A stretch of DNA of 64,000 nucleotides from Aphelocoma coerulescens (Eukaryota; Chordata; Aves; Passeriformes; Corvidae), in assembly GCF_041296385.1 (NCBI RefSeq), contig NW_027184085.1, forward strand, positions 52,233,109-52,297,108, given 5' to 3'. Of this stretch, positions 36,541 to 47,747 are shown piece after piece. Position 1 is the first letter of the stretch. Every line of letters starts with the position of its first letter. A program made the position numbers and the translations under genes. A model generated the notes under the pieces. That model did no database searches. It was not told the origin of the DNA and saw only the letters and a list, made by a program, of their open reading frames with translations.

Positions 36541-38400
36541 TCCAGTCATTCATATGTAAAGAGGCCTGAAAAGTAATAACTGATAGAATAAAAATGCACT
36601 ATCTAAAAGGCATTGTATCACAAAATTACTAATATCCACAGTATGCAGCACTGTAGCACATTCAGTAAATATTTTCCTGATTTATCAAAGGGTTTTTTCA
36701 TTCATCCCCTCCTTCTTTTATATTTATATACATCAGGATGTCTCAGACATTATACCTTCATTTGCCTCAGAGAAATTGTATTCTACACAAGAAAAGTTTG
36801 TTCTCGTGTATTTGTACTTTGCTGCTATGAATCAGCCCTTCAGCCCAACCAAAAGATTTAAAATGCTTTTGTGCAGTAAATATTTCTCCCTGAACCTACA
36901 AAATAGACAGATCCAATCAATACAGGGCAAGAATATCCTGAGGTGCTACAAATAGGAAGGTGGCACAAAGAAATATAGAATATAAGGTCTTTTGGGAAAT
37001 AAAAAGGGAGACAGAAAACTTGAAGATCATCTCATAAGCAGGGCAGAATTGTGGACAGAAATTGTAAATGTTTGCACAGATTTCTATATACAAACCCTTT
37101 CATTCCAGTCTTAGAAATATTAACCTACCAGAATGGGAAGTAAGGCCTACAAGGCAGGAGACCTATATAAATAACATTACTCCTTGGCAGGGAGTGGTTT
37201 ATGGATATTTCTGGTCTATTACAGACACTCATAAACCATTTGTATTCTCTAAGCTTTGGGTCATATTTTGAGCTCTAACCCATAAGCCCTGTTTCAGCTC
37301 AAAAACAGAAGTAAATATTTGATCAGCCACAGATTTCCCAAGTATTTTGGAGTAATCAGTAAAAACCAGAATGTATTTGGATTATGAGTGTTTTACAGAA
37401 AGTCACTTTCACCAAGGCAATTCCTAATGGTGACTAAGTAGGCAGAATTGAAGCAATTTTTTTTTCAACTCCATCAATATATCAAGAATTCCAGGAGAAT
37501 AACTGCCAAATTCCTAATGTATCACTAATTCATGTTAGTACTTCAATATTATTGTGGAGATATAAACTAACATTAGAACTACAAGGTGACTAGCGCTTAT
37601 TTAGTCTCTGACCTTAGACATTTCTTGCAGGTATTTCATATTTTGCTGCATGGCAGATAGTTATTATTACCAGAACCTTAAGATAGGACTAGGGATATCT
37701 ACTTTTTGTTTAAGCTCTGTTGTTGAATTTTTATATAATCTTGGAGAAGTACTTTCATTGCTTCACATTTCACATTCTCCCAATAATAAAATTCAGATTG
37801 TAGCAATAAAAAGGCTATAAAATACTGAAATGTTATTTTTTTCATTGGTAAGGGTACTACTTTTACATGTGCTTAATTAATAAGTATTGTTATTCTGTCA
37901 GTATATCATCTTGTTAACAGATTTATAAAGAGATCTAGCTCTACTATTGAAACTTAATAACTACTCAGAAATTGCCTCAAAATCTAACACAAAGACAAAT
38001 TTGAACAGTCAGTTCCCTGATTTAATTTTAATCTTTAAAATATGTGAGAAATTAAAGTATAAAATAAGTTTGACAGAGCACAGACAAAACACATGGATGC
38101 CCACTTTCTATGTGCTTTCCATGCAGTACTGTGGAGAAGACATACAAACCATGGGTTGACTTGTGAACCACCACGTTTTAGTGGTTTTCAGTGGTTTTTA
38201 GCTCAGAAAGACCCACAAAGCAGAGGATAAACCTTGATGCCAACACTGAACATTGCTTTTCAAAACAGAATTGTGGAATCACAGAAAGGCTGTTGTTGGG
38301 ACACTTGGAGATCATCTGGTCTAACTACGCTGCTCAACCAGGACCACCTAGAACCAGTTGCTTTGGGACTGTGTCCAGATGAATTTGGATACCTCCACAG

Positions 38401-38702
38401 GTGGAGTGTTACCGTGCGGATACTGCAACACAATGTTTCAGACAACGAGGCCCGTGGAAAAGAAATATCTATGGACAGATTCTTGCTAGATGTTTCAGAG
38501 ATGTTTATTTCCCCAGCTGCATGGCCGGGCTCTGCCGAGGAACTGCTCAGTCACGGGACCCGAGGGTCCTTGCCCGCGCAGGGGAACACAAAACAACCAA
38601 TGGGGAACGAGGCTGACCAGGGGCAGGGAAACCCCGTGCCTCCCGCCCAGGGCCCCTCTCCCAGGGCTACATGGCAGGGGAGAAGGGACTCCAACAGTGG
38701 AG
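38401..38702. repeat. 6-bp target-site duplication GTGGAG
   Basis: Identical GTGGAG at 38401-38406 and 38697-38702 bounds the nested LTR. Removing the LTR and one copy restores a continuous CR1 sequence. Confidence 0.93.
38407..38696 (-). mobile_element. Solo LTR, 290 bp, nested in CR1 (likely class II ERV)
   Basis: It begins TGTTACC and ends CTCCAACA (TGTT/AACA inverted termini) and sits exactly between two GTGGAG copies (38401-38406 and 38697-38702). One of these is the original CR1 sequence, so it is a perfect 6-bp target duplication. The reverse complement carries AATAAA (plus-strand TTTATT, 38504-38509), giving minus-strand polarity. It is GC-rich with more than ten CpG sites, suggesting a comparatively young insertion. 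A CCAAT motif lies at 38597-38601. I saw no clear TATA box. Frames of 166 and 88 codons running through it mix LTR and CR1 sequence and are not genes. Confidence 0.92.
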
Positions 38703-39006
38703 ACTTTACAACTTCTCTGGACAATCTATTCTAATGCTCAGTTATCCTTACAGTAAAAAGGTTTTACCTGATGTTCAAAGGAAACTTTCTTCATTTCAGT
38801 TTGTGCCCATTGTTTCTGGTCCTGTTGCTGGGTATGACTGAAAAGAGCCTGGATCCCTAAGCTCTATACCCTCCCTGCATGTATTTTTTTATATATAGGT
38901 TGGTGAAGTATGACTTCCCCTGGGTGAAACCATGCTGATTGCTTCCAATGATTTTCTTGTCCTAAATGTGCCTGAAAATGGTTTCCAGGATTAGCTTATC
39001 CATCAA

Positions 39007-42000
39007 ATTAAAAGAAGATTTCTCTGTTACTTGAAGTGTCATTACTTGTTATCAGAGACTCAGACCTTTTTCTGTTAGTAGAAAAGGTGGATAAAATTAG
39101 TGTTACTAAGGTATAGATACCACACCCCTCAATTAAAATTTATAATTTTTTAAGGTTTGAAACATGCCAAGAAGTTTATTCTTGCTCTTTCAGACTTAGG
39201 GAAACCCTGCCTTGATGGAAAACACTGGACATTAAGTTTTCCACGATTTACTTCCAAACATGTGAGTTGCCACTTATCTGTGGTATTAACAGCACTCCTT
39301 TTCTTTTTGTTCACTATTTTTCATTTTCTCTTTGAAATAGATGTATTTTATTTGCATTTTAGGAGGCTGATTGTTGCCATTGCATGTCTCTTTCATGGTT
39401 ACAAAAAAGAGTACTAAAACTAAGGAAGATGGGGAAAGTGGGCAATTGCTAGAATTAGTCATTGTCACCTAGGAAGCTCTGCACAAAGAAAGCTAACAAA
39501 TTCCTCTGCATCAAGGAGCACAAATGAACGGCAGATATTTCTTTCAAATGGTAATAGCAATAACAGATTACAACTCCTACTCTTCTGTTGCTCCTCAGTG
39601 TTTGTCAGCCTAAATTCTGGACCTTGCCTACAATGATTCTGCAACTATAAGGGACAGTTATTTTAATACATTTAATAATTGTAATACGTTCTTTGAAAAA
39701 AACAGTATCTGCTGGGGTTTTTTTCCCCTCTCCTTCCTCTCCTTATGCTTGGAGGAGAAAATCCAAGATACAAATGTTAAAAATATTTTTTTTTAGATAC
39801 ATGTTCCATTGCACCTGGCCTTCCTGTAATTTGCTTTCCACTCACTACTCTAGCATGAGGTCCCCAAAATTCACATCCTATTCAGTAACAGCAAGAAGAG
39901 AAAAAGAGAAAGCTCAGAGATTAATAATTTTGTATGAAAATTAAAAGAGATGAGCAGGAAAATTGCATAAGCCTAGAGATTTAAAAAAGGTGAAAAAACT
40001 CTTTCTGTCAACCCACTTTTAAGTTGCCAACAATTATCTGTCAAGTTTGTCTAAAATAAACATGAAGAGAAAAAAGAATCAGACTGTATTGCTAAAGCAC
40101 AGTCTCAGGTGAACACTAGACATTACATCTCCAATCACTTTTTCTCATTGAGAAGATCCTGGATGAAGAACAATGTATGTACTCTCAAAATTACTCTAGC
40201 TCTCACTCTGGAAGTAAAATTGTCTCCTACACTGCCCCTTCTGTACACTTGAACTCTGGGTGACTGTCAGGTTTTCAGAATAGCATTTGTTATTTTTTCA
40301 ATATTTTGCAGTGCTAATGCAACTTTCCCTTGCAGTCATATGTTAAAATTATAGGTGCATGAGAAACCTGTATTAAACATTTCAGAAAACCCTGCGTTTT
40401 TAACCTCAACTAATCAATAATACTGTAAGCAGAAGTGAACACCAATACAAAGTTTCAGATCTGAATGGCTATTATGGCATCAAACTATTTCAACAGCAGA
40501 AATTTACTGTATTTTTCCTAAGAAAGAAAAGGAAGAGGTATAATAACTCTGCTATGCCAAAAAGAAAAGAAAAAAGCCAAACAACAACAACAAAAAAGCT
40601 GAAAGGATCTCTCGGTATAAACAACATTAAGTGCAAGAGGAAAACATCCTTAAGGTTGTTTGAGGAATTTCTAAGTTTTCTGATAATCAAACTGCTGAAA
40701 ACAGAACTTCTCTTAAATGTCTTGACCTGAGGAGTACTGAACAGGAGAGGATTCAGGGAAGAGCAAAGGGAGTGAGGGAGCTCTTTAACAGACTAACATC
40801 TCACAAGCTTTTTACATTTCATTGCACTACATTTTGACCCTGAACTAGATTTGAAAGAAACCTGAAATTAATTCAATTTTTTTTTTCTTCTCCCTGGTTC
40901 ATGCTTGTGGAATGAATGGCAGAATGTGAGACGAAATTTTGCTTAGAGATACTAAAGGGAAGCATCCTAACTTAGGAGAAGGCTGAGGAAAAGTGTCTTG
41001 TTGATTATCATGATCCTGGAGAAAGTAGTTCTGCCTATTGTTCCCCAGATAAACATTGAGCAGACACGGAACCCCGGTGAGAAAAAAAGCTTCTATTATC
41101 ATTATTTTCTCTTCACACACAAAGCAAGGATTATTTTGCCTTCTTAGTTTCCTGTAAAATGAAGACAACAATGTTTAGGAATTTCTCTTCACTTACTTAG
41201 CAGCCTAGAATTATGAGAGGCTCAGCAGGATCACCATAAAATCATGTTCTAATACAGAAAAGGCCCAGTCAGAGAAATTTCTTCCAGCTTACCAGCTGAG
41301 CAATGAACTCTTGTCTACTATTTTCCCCAAAGATTTTCACTTTAGTCACTATAATTCATAACTCATTTTTATTATTACTGTTTAAAAAAAAAAAAACAGA
41401 ACTATAAGAAAGTAAGTTCTATTTTGCTTTACTCTGGTCCATCCTGATTTGTCTGCAAGATTAATATCTGTAATGTCTGTCTTTTTCCTTTTACAAGTCA
41501 AAGGCATTTTACTTTTTTTTTTTTTTTTTTTTGCAATGAGGTCCACTGAGAACAATAAATCATGGGCAGAGATGACCATACAAGCTTATCTGTGTTACTG
41601 ATTTAATTCAGTTCCAGCATGAGATTTTGAAAATCTCCCACTTATTACCATGTCCTCTTCTTTAGTTCTAGCACAGAACAAGTTTTTTCAAAAACAAAAC
41701 CTGCATTACTTCCGGTTAAATATAAAGCAGAAGGTTTGGTCCATCTGGTGACCTGTGTTCAGACTTCCAAAGTATCACAAATTTCTGGGAAAGAGTACAA
41801 AATCTCAGAAAAACATTGCTATTGATTTGGAAATCATCTCAGAAATATTAATACTTTTCTTCTGAAAAAAAAAGCATAGTCATCCCATTGGGAAGTAACC
41901 ATCACTACTTCACAGACCATTGAAATTCTGTGAATGGGAAAGAGTGAAGAAATCATGAACACAGGATGAGCAATGTCAAGGAATAGGTTAATCTACATAA

Positions 42001-43968
42001 TAAATCTTTGATGGGCATTTTTTAAAAGAAGGCACATATTTAAAACACCTATTTTCCAAGAACAAAATGTTGCTTTCTCACTTTGGCATACCATAGCTAC
42101 ATAGCATAAAGGTAAGTTGGATTCTTTGGATAGTTAAAAGAAAAGACTCATCCTCTGAAAGGACAAATATTTTAAATTAACATTAACATACATTTTGCCA
42201 AATCCCTATGACATTTACAGCATAAGACTACAGCATATTAGACAAACACTTACTAGTACTTCAGAGCAGCTTAGGACAGTTGCACTGGTAATGACAGCAT
42301 CTACCACCATATATATCATACACAGATGGAAAAAACCACAGTGAGGATCAGGAGTGAATGATGTCTGAGAAGAAAATTCTTCAAATCTCTTGAAATATTG
42401 TGGGTTTGATTCAATATTTTCATCTTTCTTTCAATAAGTCATCAATTTTCTCATTCTAACTTTATTCATGTGTCATTACAGTAAACAGTGACTGGCCCAC
42501 AGTCCCACAATAGCAGCACCTACTAACAGGCAGAACTGACCTGGTCTGGAGTTTGATGAACCTTTCTTAATCAAAAGAGGATTCACACAGGATTGATCTG
42601 TAGGTTATTGAGACCTGCAGATCTAACAGACCTAGTTTGAGTGTGAGTTAAACTCAGTTCAGAAAAAAGAGGGTAAAATTATTAATACGTTTTCAATTGG
42701 TGTGATAATATCCTTTTTGAAGTGCCTTTACTGTATTTAAAGAAATTAATATTTTACATTACTAATTTTGAAAACAAAAAATTTGTAATTATTCAATATG
42801 ATTCTAACATTAGATTCTACCCAGAGTCACCAAATAATGGACTTCGGTATGGCATACATTACTTGGTTGAAATTTCTGCAACAAATTAAGAAACGCCTTA
42901 GAATTATTAATGTCAAGTAATTAATGTTCTAAAATTCAGTGAAAAAGCTGCCCATTATTATAAACTTTATACAGATAGCCTATTTTTTGGGCTCCCTGTA
43001 TGAAATAACTGATGAATGTACTGGCCTGAGCTAAGCATGGGAACACACTGCATGATTCTATAGTTCTGTTTGGCTCTGAGATGTATGAATGTATAAACAG
43101 GGAAGCTGAAGCACAGATTGGTATAAAACAAAACCTTTAAAACTTTATATCCATTCAGACATCCACAGAAAAGAAAAGCTTCCTTGGTGTATCAGAAGTG
43201 TGACTGATTTTGTTTTAATGAAAAGACAAAATGCTAATGCAGATTTTTAAGGTAATTCTCTGCTGTTGATAGTTTAATATCAAATAGAACTACTGATTTT
43301 CTTTCACATCAGATGTGAACCAGAGAATACCAAAAATGGGCACATTTCTCCAGAGGGTGAAAGCTGAGAGTGTTAAAAGAATATATACTGTTTCACTTAA
43401 TGCAGTGACTTAATGTATCATGTCCAGGCAGTCTAAGGGTAAAAGACCCTTGAGACAGTTCAAAGTTTTGATCTTGTCTTATGAAGACTAATTGATTTAA
43501 AATGCGTGCCATAGATGCAGAATGAGTCAGATTCTATTTCATCATTATTTCAAAGTACAAATCGGACTTCTCATTATAATATTCTCTACCAATAGAACTA
43601 ACATTTTCATCTCATTACTGTTAATTTTAAAGTCCAGTATATTTCGACAGGAGAAAGAGGAAGAGGCATTTGTGACAACTGGAGCAGTAGAAAGAATGAA
43701 ATTTTCAAGATATTTGGCAAAGCATTCCTGGCTTTGTAGCCTTAACTCCCAAACAGCAGCAATCAGACTCTTCAGTTCACATGATTTAGAATATGTAGAG
43801 AAGACAACAAAAAAACCAAATGAATTATGGTTACAGCTAAAGGGGCTTACTATATTATTGACTATTATAGAGGAAGCAACCCTCAGCAAATTCTCTCTGC
43901 TCAATACATTTTAAAACTCCTGTATTACTGAACAAAACATTTCATTGGCAGCATTTCTTGATTTAAGG
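39007..43968. other. Unique AT-rich DNA
   Basis: No gene recognised. A 12-base A-run (41384-41395) and a 20-base T-run (41513-41532) are present. Opposing frames at 43522-43914 (130 codons plus, 119 codons minus) show no recognisable family. Confidence 0.5.
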
Positions 43969-44042
43969 TTTTTTTTTGTTTTTTTTTGTTTTTTTTTTTG
44001 TTTTGTTTTTTTTTTTGTTTTTTTTTTTTTGTTTTTTTTTTG
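43969..44042 (+). repeat. (T8-13 G)n low-complexity block
   Basis: About 74 bases of T runs, each 8-13 long, separated by single G residues (one TTTTG unit). On the minus strand it is an A-rich block with spaced C, as left by slippage of a poly-A tail. I see no retroposon body on the minus side. Confidence 0.92.
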
Positions 44043-44164
44043 TGAACTTATCCTAAGCAGCTCACTGTTTCCATAGCTTTCTACTTTAACACTAGTAACC
44101 TAAACTGGAGGGTTACCCAATTCTATGTGCCTTTTCTAAGTTAATAAGTTATATTTCTTTAATA

Positions 44165-44389
44165 ACAAGAAGAATTTCTTTGTTTGCAAAAGGTAAGAGT
44201 GGAGCTATAGATTTGGTAGGGGAAATGCTCCAAGAAGAATGCCCCTTCCCTGGAAGTGTTCAGGGTTAGGTTGGATGTGGGCCCTGAGCAGCCTGAGCTA
44301 GTGCAATGTGTACCTGTCCATGGCAGGGGAGTTGGAACTAGATGATCTTTAAAGTCCCTTCCAATCAAAACCATTCTATGATTCTATGA
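44165..44389 (+). mobile_element. CR1 LINE, 3' end, sense
   Basis: It follows the CR1 3' region from GAAGAATTTCTTTG through CCCTGGAAGTGTTCAGG and GGAACTAGATGATCTTTAAA. It ends with ACCATTCTATGATTCTATGA, the classic avian CR1 3' terminus with two octamer units. The tail is well preserved, so it is younger than the other CR1 copies here. The 71-codon antisense frame inside it is not a gene. Confidence 0.93.
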
Positions 44390-45450
44390 AATTCATGTTA
44401 TTTTTAATGTAAAGATGGTTAAGTTCAAGTGTATACTTGTAATTTGTGAATGCATAAAAGACTCAAATCTCATTAGGAGTTTTGCAACTGAATTGTAAAG
44501 AGCTCATTGAAAGTACAATAAATAGCAGACAAGCTATTAAGTATTATTTAATAAATATTGCAATAAAAATTATTTTAACTTTTTTACCTCTTACATCTGC
44601 AAGCCCATTAAAAAAAAAATAAGCATCTTTCCCTATTAACTAAGCCCTATTTATATAAATACCATGAGAGTGACCTTGCCTTGCCTTCCTTTCCCATCAG
44701 AGAAAGATACATGTGTGCACAAACACATATGTATTTGCTCATTTACAATCTGAGGAAAAGCAGACTTTATTTTAGCAGCTGCATGGGTTTAATACTCTAT
44801 TCCTTAATTGTAGCCACAATTCAGAGAGAAGGAAAAGAATACTGAGTAGTTTATAAAAATACCACCACAACCACCAAACCCCCTAATACTCAGGCAGGAG
44901 CTGCAGAAGATGATGGATGGACTTTTTATATTTTTAGCCACACAGACTGGATTAAATATTTAGAAACCTTAAATATATAAGCCTTTCAATGCAGGGAAAT
45001 GGACCAGGTTTCTAATGATATTGACTTCCAAAATGCTATATGGAGAGAAAAAGTATTAGATTATTAAGTATTCTGATCTTAATCTTTATATTACAGACTA
45101 TCTGTGTATTGATTAGAGCAGTATGCTTTTTCCTTCTAGTGAAAGCCATTTGAAGATACCACTAGCTGCCGTTCTAGGAAATGCATTATAGCATCTTCTT
45201 TATCTTCCTACATAATCAGAAACTCCTAGGGTTTGTTGTGTCAAGGTTGGCATTTAGTTGGCTTTTTTTAAAGCGTGATATGTGGTTTTAATTTTCATGA
45301 AAAATAGCCTCTTTGTTCAATTGTTAAATGAATACAGAGATGTCTGCTTAAATGAGGTTTTGGATTTTACAAAGTCAGAGCTGTTGTTCCAGCATTTCTC
45401 TGCACAACCTAAAAACTGCAAAGAAACTGAGTTCAAATAGTATGATATCC
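44390..45450. other. Unique AT-rich DNA
   Basis: No feature recognised. Confidence 0.5.
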
Positions 45451-45690
45451 TAGAATAATAGAATCATAGAATATTTTGAGTTGGAAGGGGCCCTAAACAA
45501 TCAAAGTCCAACTCCTGGCCCTGCAAAGGACACCCCAAGATTCACATCGTGTACCTGAGCATCATCCAAAGCTTCTCCTGAGCTCCGTCAGGCTCGGTGC
45601 TGTGACCACTTCCCTTGTGAGCCTGTTCCAGTGCCCAGCCACCCACTGGGTGGAAAACCTTTTCCTGATATCCAGTCCATTTCCAGTATG
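45451..45690 (-). mobile_element. CR1 LINE, 3' end, antisense
   Basis: The plus strand reads TAGAATAATAGAATCATAGA, then GAGTTGGAAGGGGCCCTAAA, CCAACTCCTGGCCCTGCA and CTGTTCCAGTGCCCAGCCAC, the reverse complement of CR1 3' sequence. The tail ends with ATTCTATGATTCTAT on the minus strand. It is truncated near 45690. Confidence 0.9.
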
Positions 45691-47609
45691 TGATACATTT
45701 TCAGTTTCCAACAGCGTGACGACATTTGTCAAAAAGATCTGAGATGTCAAGATGTTCACTTGCACTCTACATCCCAATGCCAAAGAACATAAAATCACGA
45801 GTTCTAAAGTTTAGTTTCTTTTGTTACATAGTGTTAAGGTATTATTTATAAAAGAGGTATTTAATATTCTTTTTTATTGTATAAAAACAGTGATATTAAT
45901 TTATAACCATGCTGTAACTTCTATAATTTTTCTGCGTTCTCCTGCACTTTAAAAAAAGTAGCTCATTCATTGGAAGTTGTAGGTTCAGAATGAGAAAATG
46001 AGAAAACTTTTCTCGGAGTGAGTGAATAACTAGAATAGTCTTACTAGGGCCTCCAGCACATAAGATCTTTAAGAACAGACTAAACCACCCCTGCCCACCT
46101 GTAGTTGCTTCTGCTCTGGGCTTTGAGAACAGCAAAGAAGATCTCCTTTTTTGTAGCCCCATCAAGCTATTCTGGGACACTGTCTTGAGAACACATATTC
46201 TTCACTACCTTCTTAAATGCTTAAAGTACCACAGAATTAATCATATAGGTTTCAAGAAGAAAGAAAAAAATCTGAAATATTTTAAAACTATTTCACATAT
46301 AGAATTTTAATAGTCTTCCTTCCCTAGCTATATCTTCTTCTTGGTTTGGAAAATAGGTTGTAGGATTTTCATGTTTCAATTCTCCTCAAGGAAGTTTGTG
46401 CTGAAAAACTCTAGAAATCTTATCCTGTGTAGCTGAGAAGTGAAAAACGGCATGAGAAGGATTTAGATCTACCTCAGAACTTTTCTACAATATCTGTTGC
46501 TATAATTTAGGTATACACAGTCAGAAAAGACTTAGAAACCAGAAGATGAAAGACATAGTGAAAAAACTGCCAGTAGCAATATAGTAATATACAAGTGCAG
46601 GGAGCACCACTGCTCTGAATCCCTTGTCTCTGTGCCTTGAACATCTTGAATTCCATTTCAGTTTTAAAATATTTGACAGATGATTGCCCTTAGTATTGCA
46701 GGCTTATGTTTTTGCATAAAAAATTATTAGGAGAAGTCTTGGAACTGAAAGAGTAAACAATATAAGAATTCTTTCTATCTGAAGTTTTATTGTACATCCA
46801 AAATAAGAATGATAAAAGGTCATTACATTCCACTTAATTAAAAACAGATAAAATACCATGATTAGATGGGTACAGACTTGCATATGTTGATGCAGTCTTG
46901 ATCTTATTGAAATCAGTAACAAAGTTCTCACTTCCTGCATTACAGATAGGATATAATTTTTCTTAATAGATCTGTATTACAGAGGTAATTGAATGAAAGA
47001 GGTAAACTTTCTGAGATGTCCATCTAAACAAAAACTTAAAATCAAAAAAGAGAGAGAAAGAAGAGAGAATTATTTGAAAATTAGGCAAAACTGAAGAAAT
47101 TAATCCAAATATTGCAATTTAGAATTTGTAGGGGTTTCAATATATGTCAGATCCCAAATGTTGTAAAAAATGTGGAAGTGAAACAAAAAAAAAAAATAGG
47201 GAAAATCCACCAAATAAATTAAATGTATATGCTAAAAACTTCTTCAATCAAACATTGTGTATAGTAACACTTTATGGACCTCACGCAGGGATCTCAGTGA
47301 GTGTTCAGTTTGGACATCTGCTTGTGAACTGCATGGGATATATCTCTGAATGCAATGGACCTTCAAAGAGGTACTTAACAACAACCCAGTGCCTTGTTTT
47401 CTTAGATGAAACTGCTTCTCAGCTATCTCAGGGCATTGATGGGGTCTCTCTCCCCTTTAATTCTCTACCAATTACTGTAAAAATTGAAATGAAATACAGA
47501 ATATGCTGTCCCTGGTTTTATTCCAGTGTGGAGGCTATACCTAAAAAATTCGTGTATATCTTGGTCATGCAATACTGGAATCCTCCTGTTGTATGGAGGA
47601 TCCAACAAG
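45691..47609. other. Unique AT-rich DNA
   Basis: No gene recognised. A 164-codon frame starts at 47144 and is discussed under rejected items. Confidence 0.5.
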
Positions 47610-47747
47610 ATGCATCTCAGGGTCCTGGAGAAGGGTGAAGGGAAACTTTGTCACAGCCTTTCAGGACTTAAAGCAGTAAAATTGAGGGAGGGCTTTTTAT
47701 CAAGGCCTGTGGTGATAGGAGGAGTAGTAATGGTTTTAAACTAGATA
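47610..47747 (+). mobile_element. CR1 LINE, 3' region fragment, sense
   Basis: Short match to the CR1 3' region: GGGTCCTGGAGAAGGGTGAA, then CAGCCTTTCAGGACTTAAAG, GGCTTTTTATCAAGGCCTGT and GTAATGGTTTTAAACTAGAT. Both ends are lost and the copy is diverged. Confidence 0.7.

Larger units (their letters stand above)
33471..38270. other. Unique AT-rich DNA with two short tandem duplications
   Basis: No gene recognised. Apart from the duplications listed at 33841 and 36465, I see nothing that stands out. Confidence 0.5.
38271..39006 (-). mobile_element. CR1 LINE, internally deleted and split by an LTR
   Basis: The plus strand opens with GTGGAATCACAGAAAGG, the antisense CR1 3' end, and follows the CR1 3' region up to GATACCTCCACAGGTGGAG at 38406. 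It resumes after the inserted LTR with ACTTTACAACTTCTCTGG. Near 38890 it jumps into reverse-transcriptase coding sequence. The reverse complement of 38897-38945 reads GSNQHGFTQGKSYFTN, matching the CR1 RT block SSQHGFTKGKSCLTN. Most of the RT C-terminus and the proximal 3' region are therefore deleted. Minus-strand polarity holds throughout. Confidence 0.85.

Noticed and set aside
38234..38734. Open frame of 166 codons
   Set aside because: It runs from CR1 into the nested LTR and back into CR1, so it is not a gene.
43522..43914. Opposed open frames of 130 and 119 codons
   Set aside because: Mirror frames on both strands of the same AT-rich segment, with no known domain and no repeat or splice context.
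47144..47638. Open frame of 164 codons, starting with several Cys and Lys residues
   Set aside because: No family resemblance. Its last codons run into a CR1 3' region fragment (from 47610), and one frame of this length is not surprising in 64 kb. Expression or conservation would be needed to revive it.
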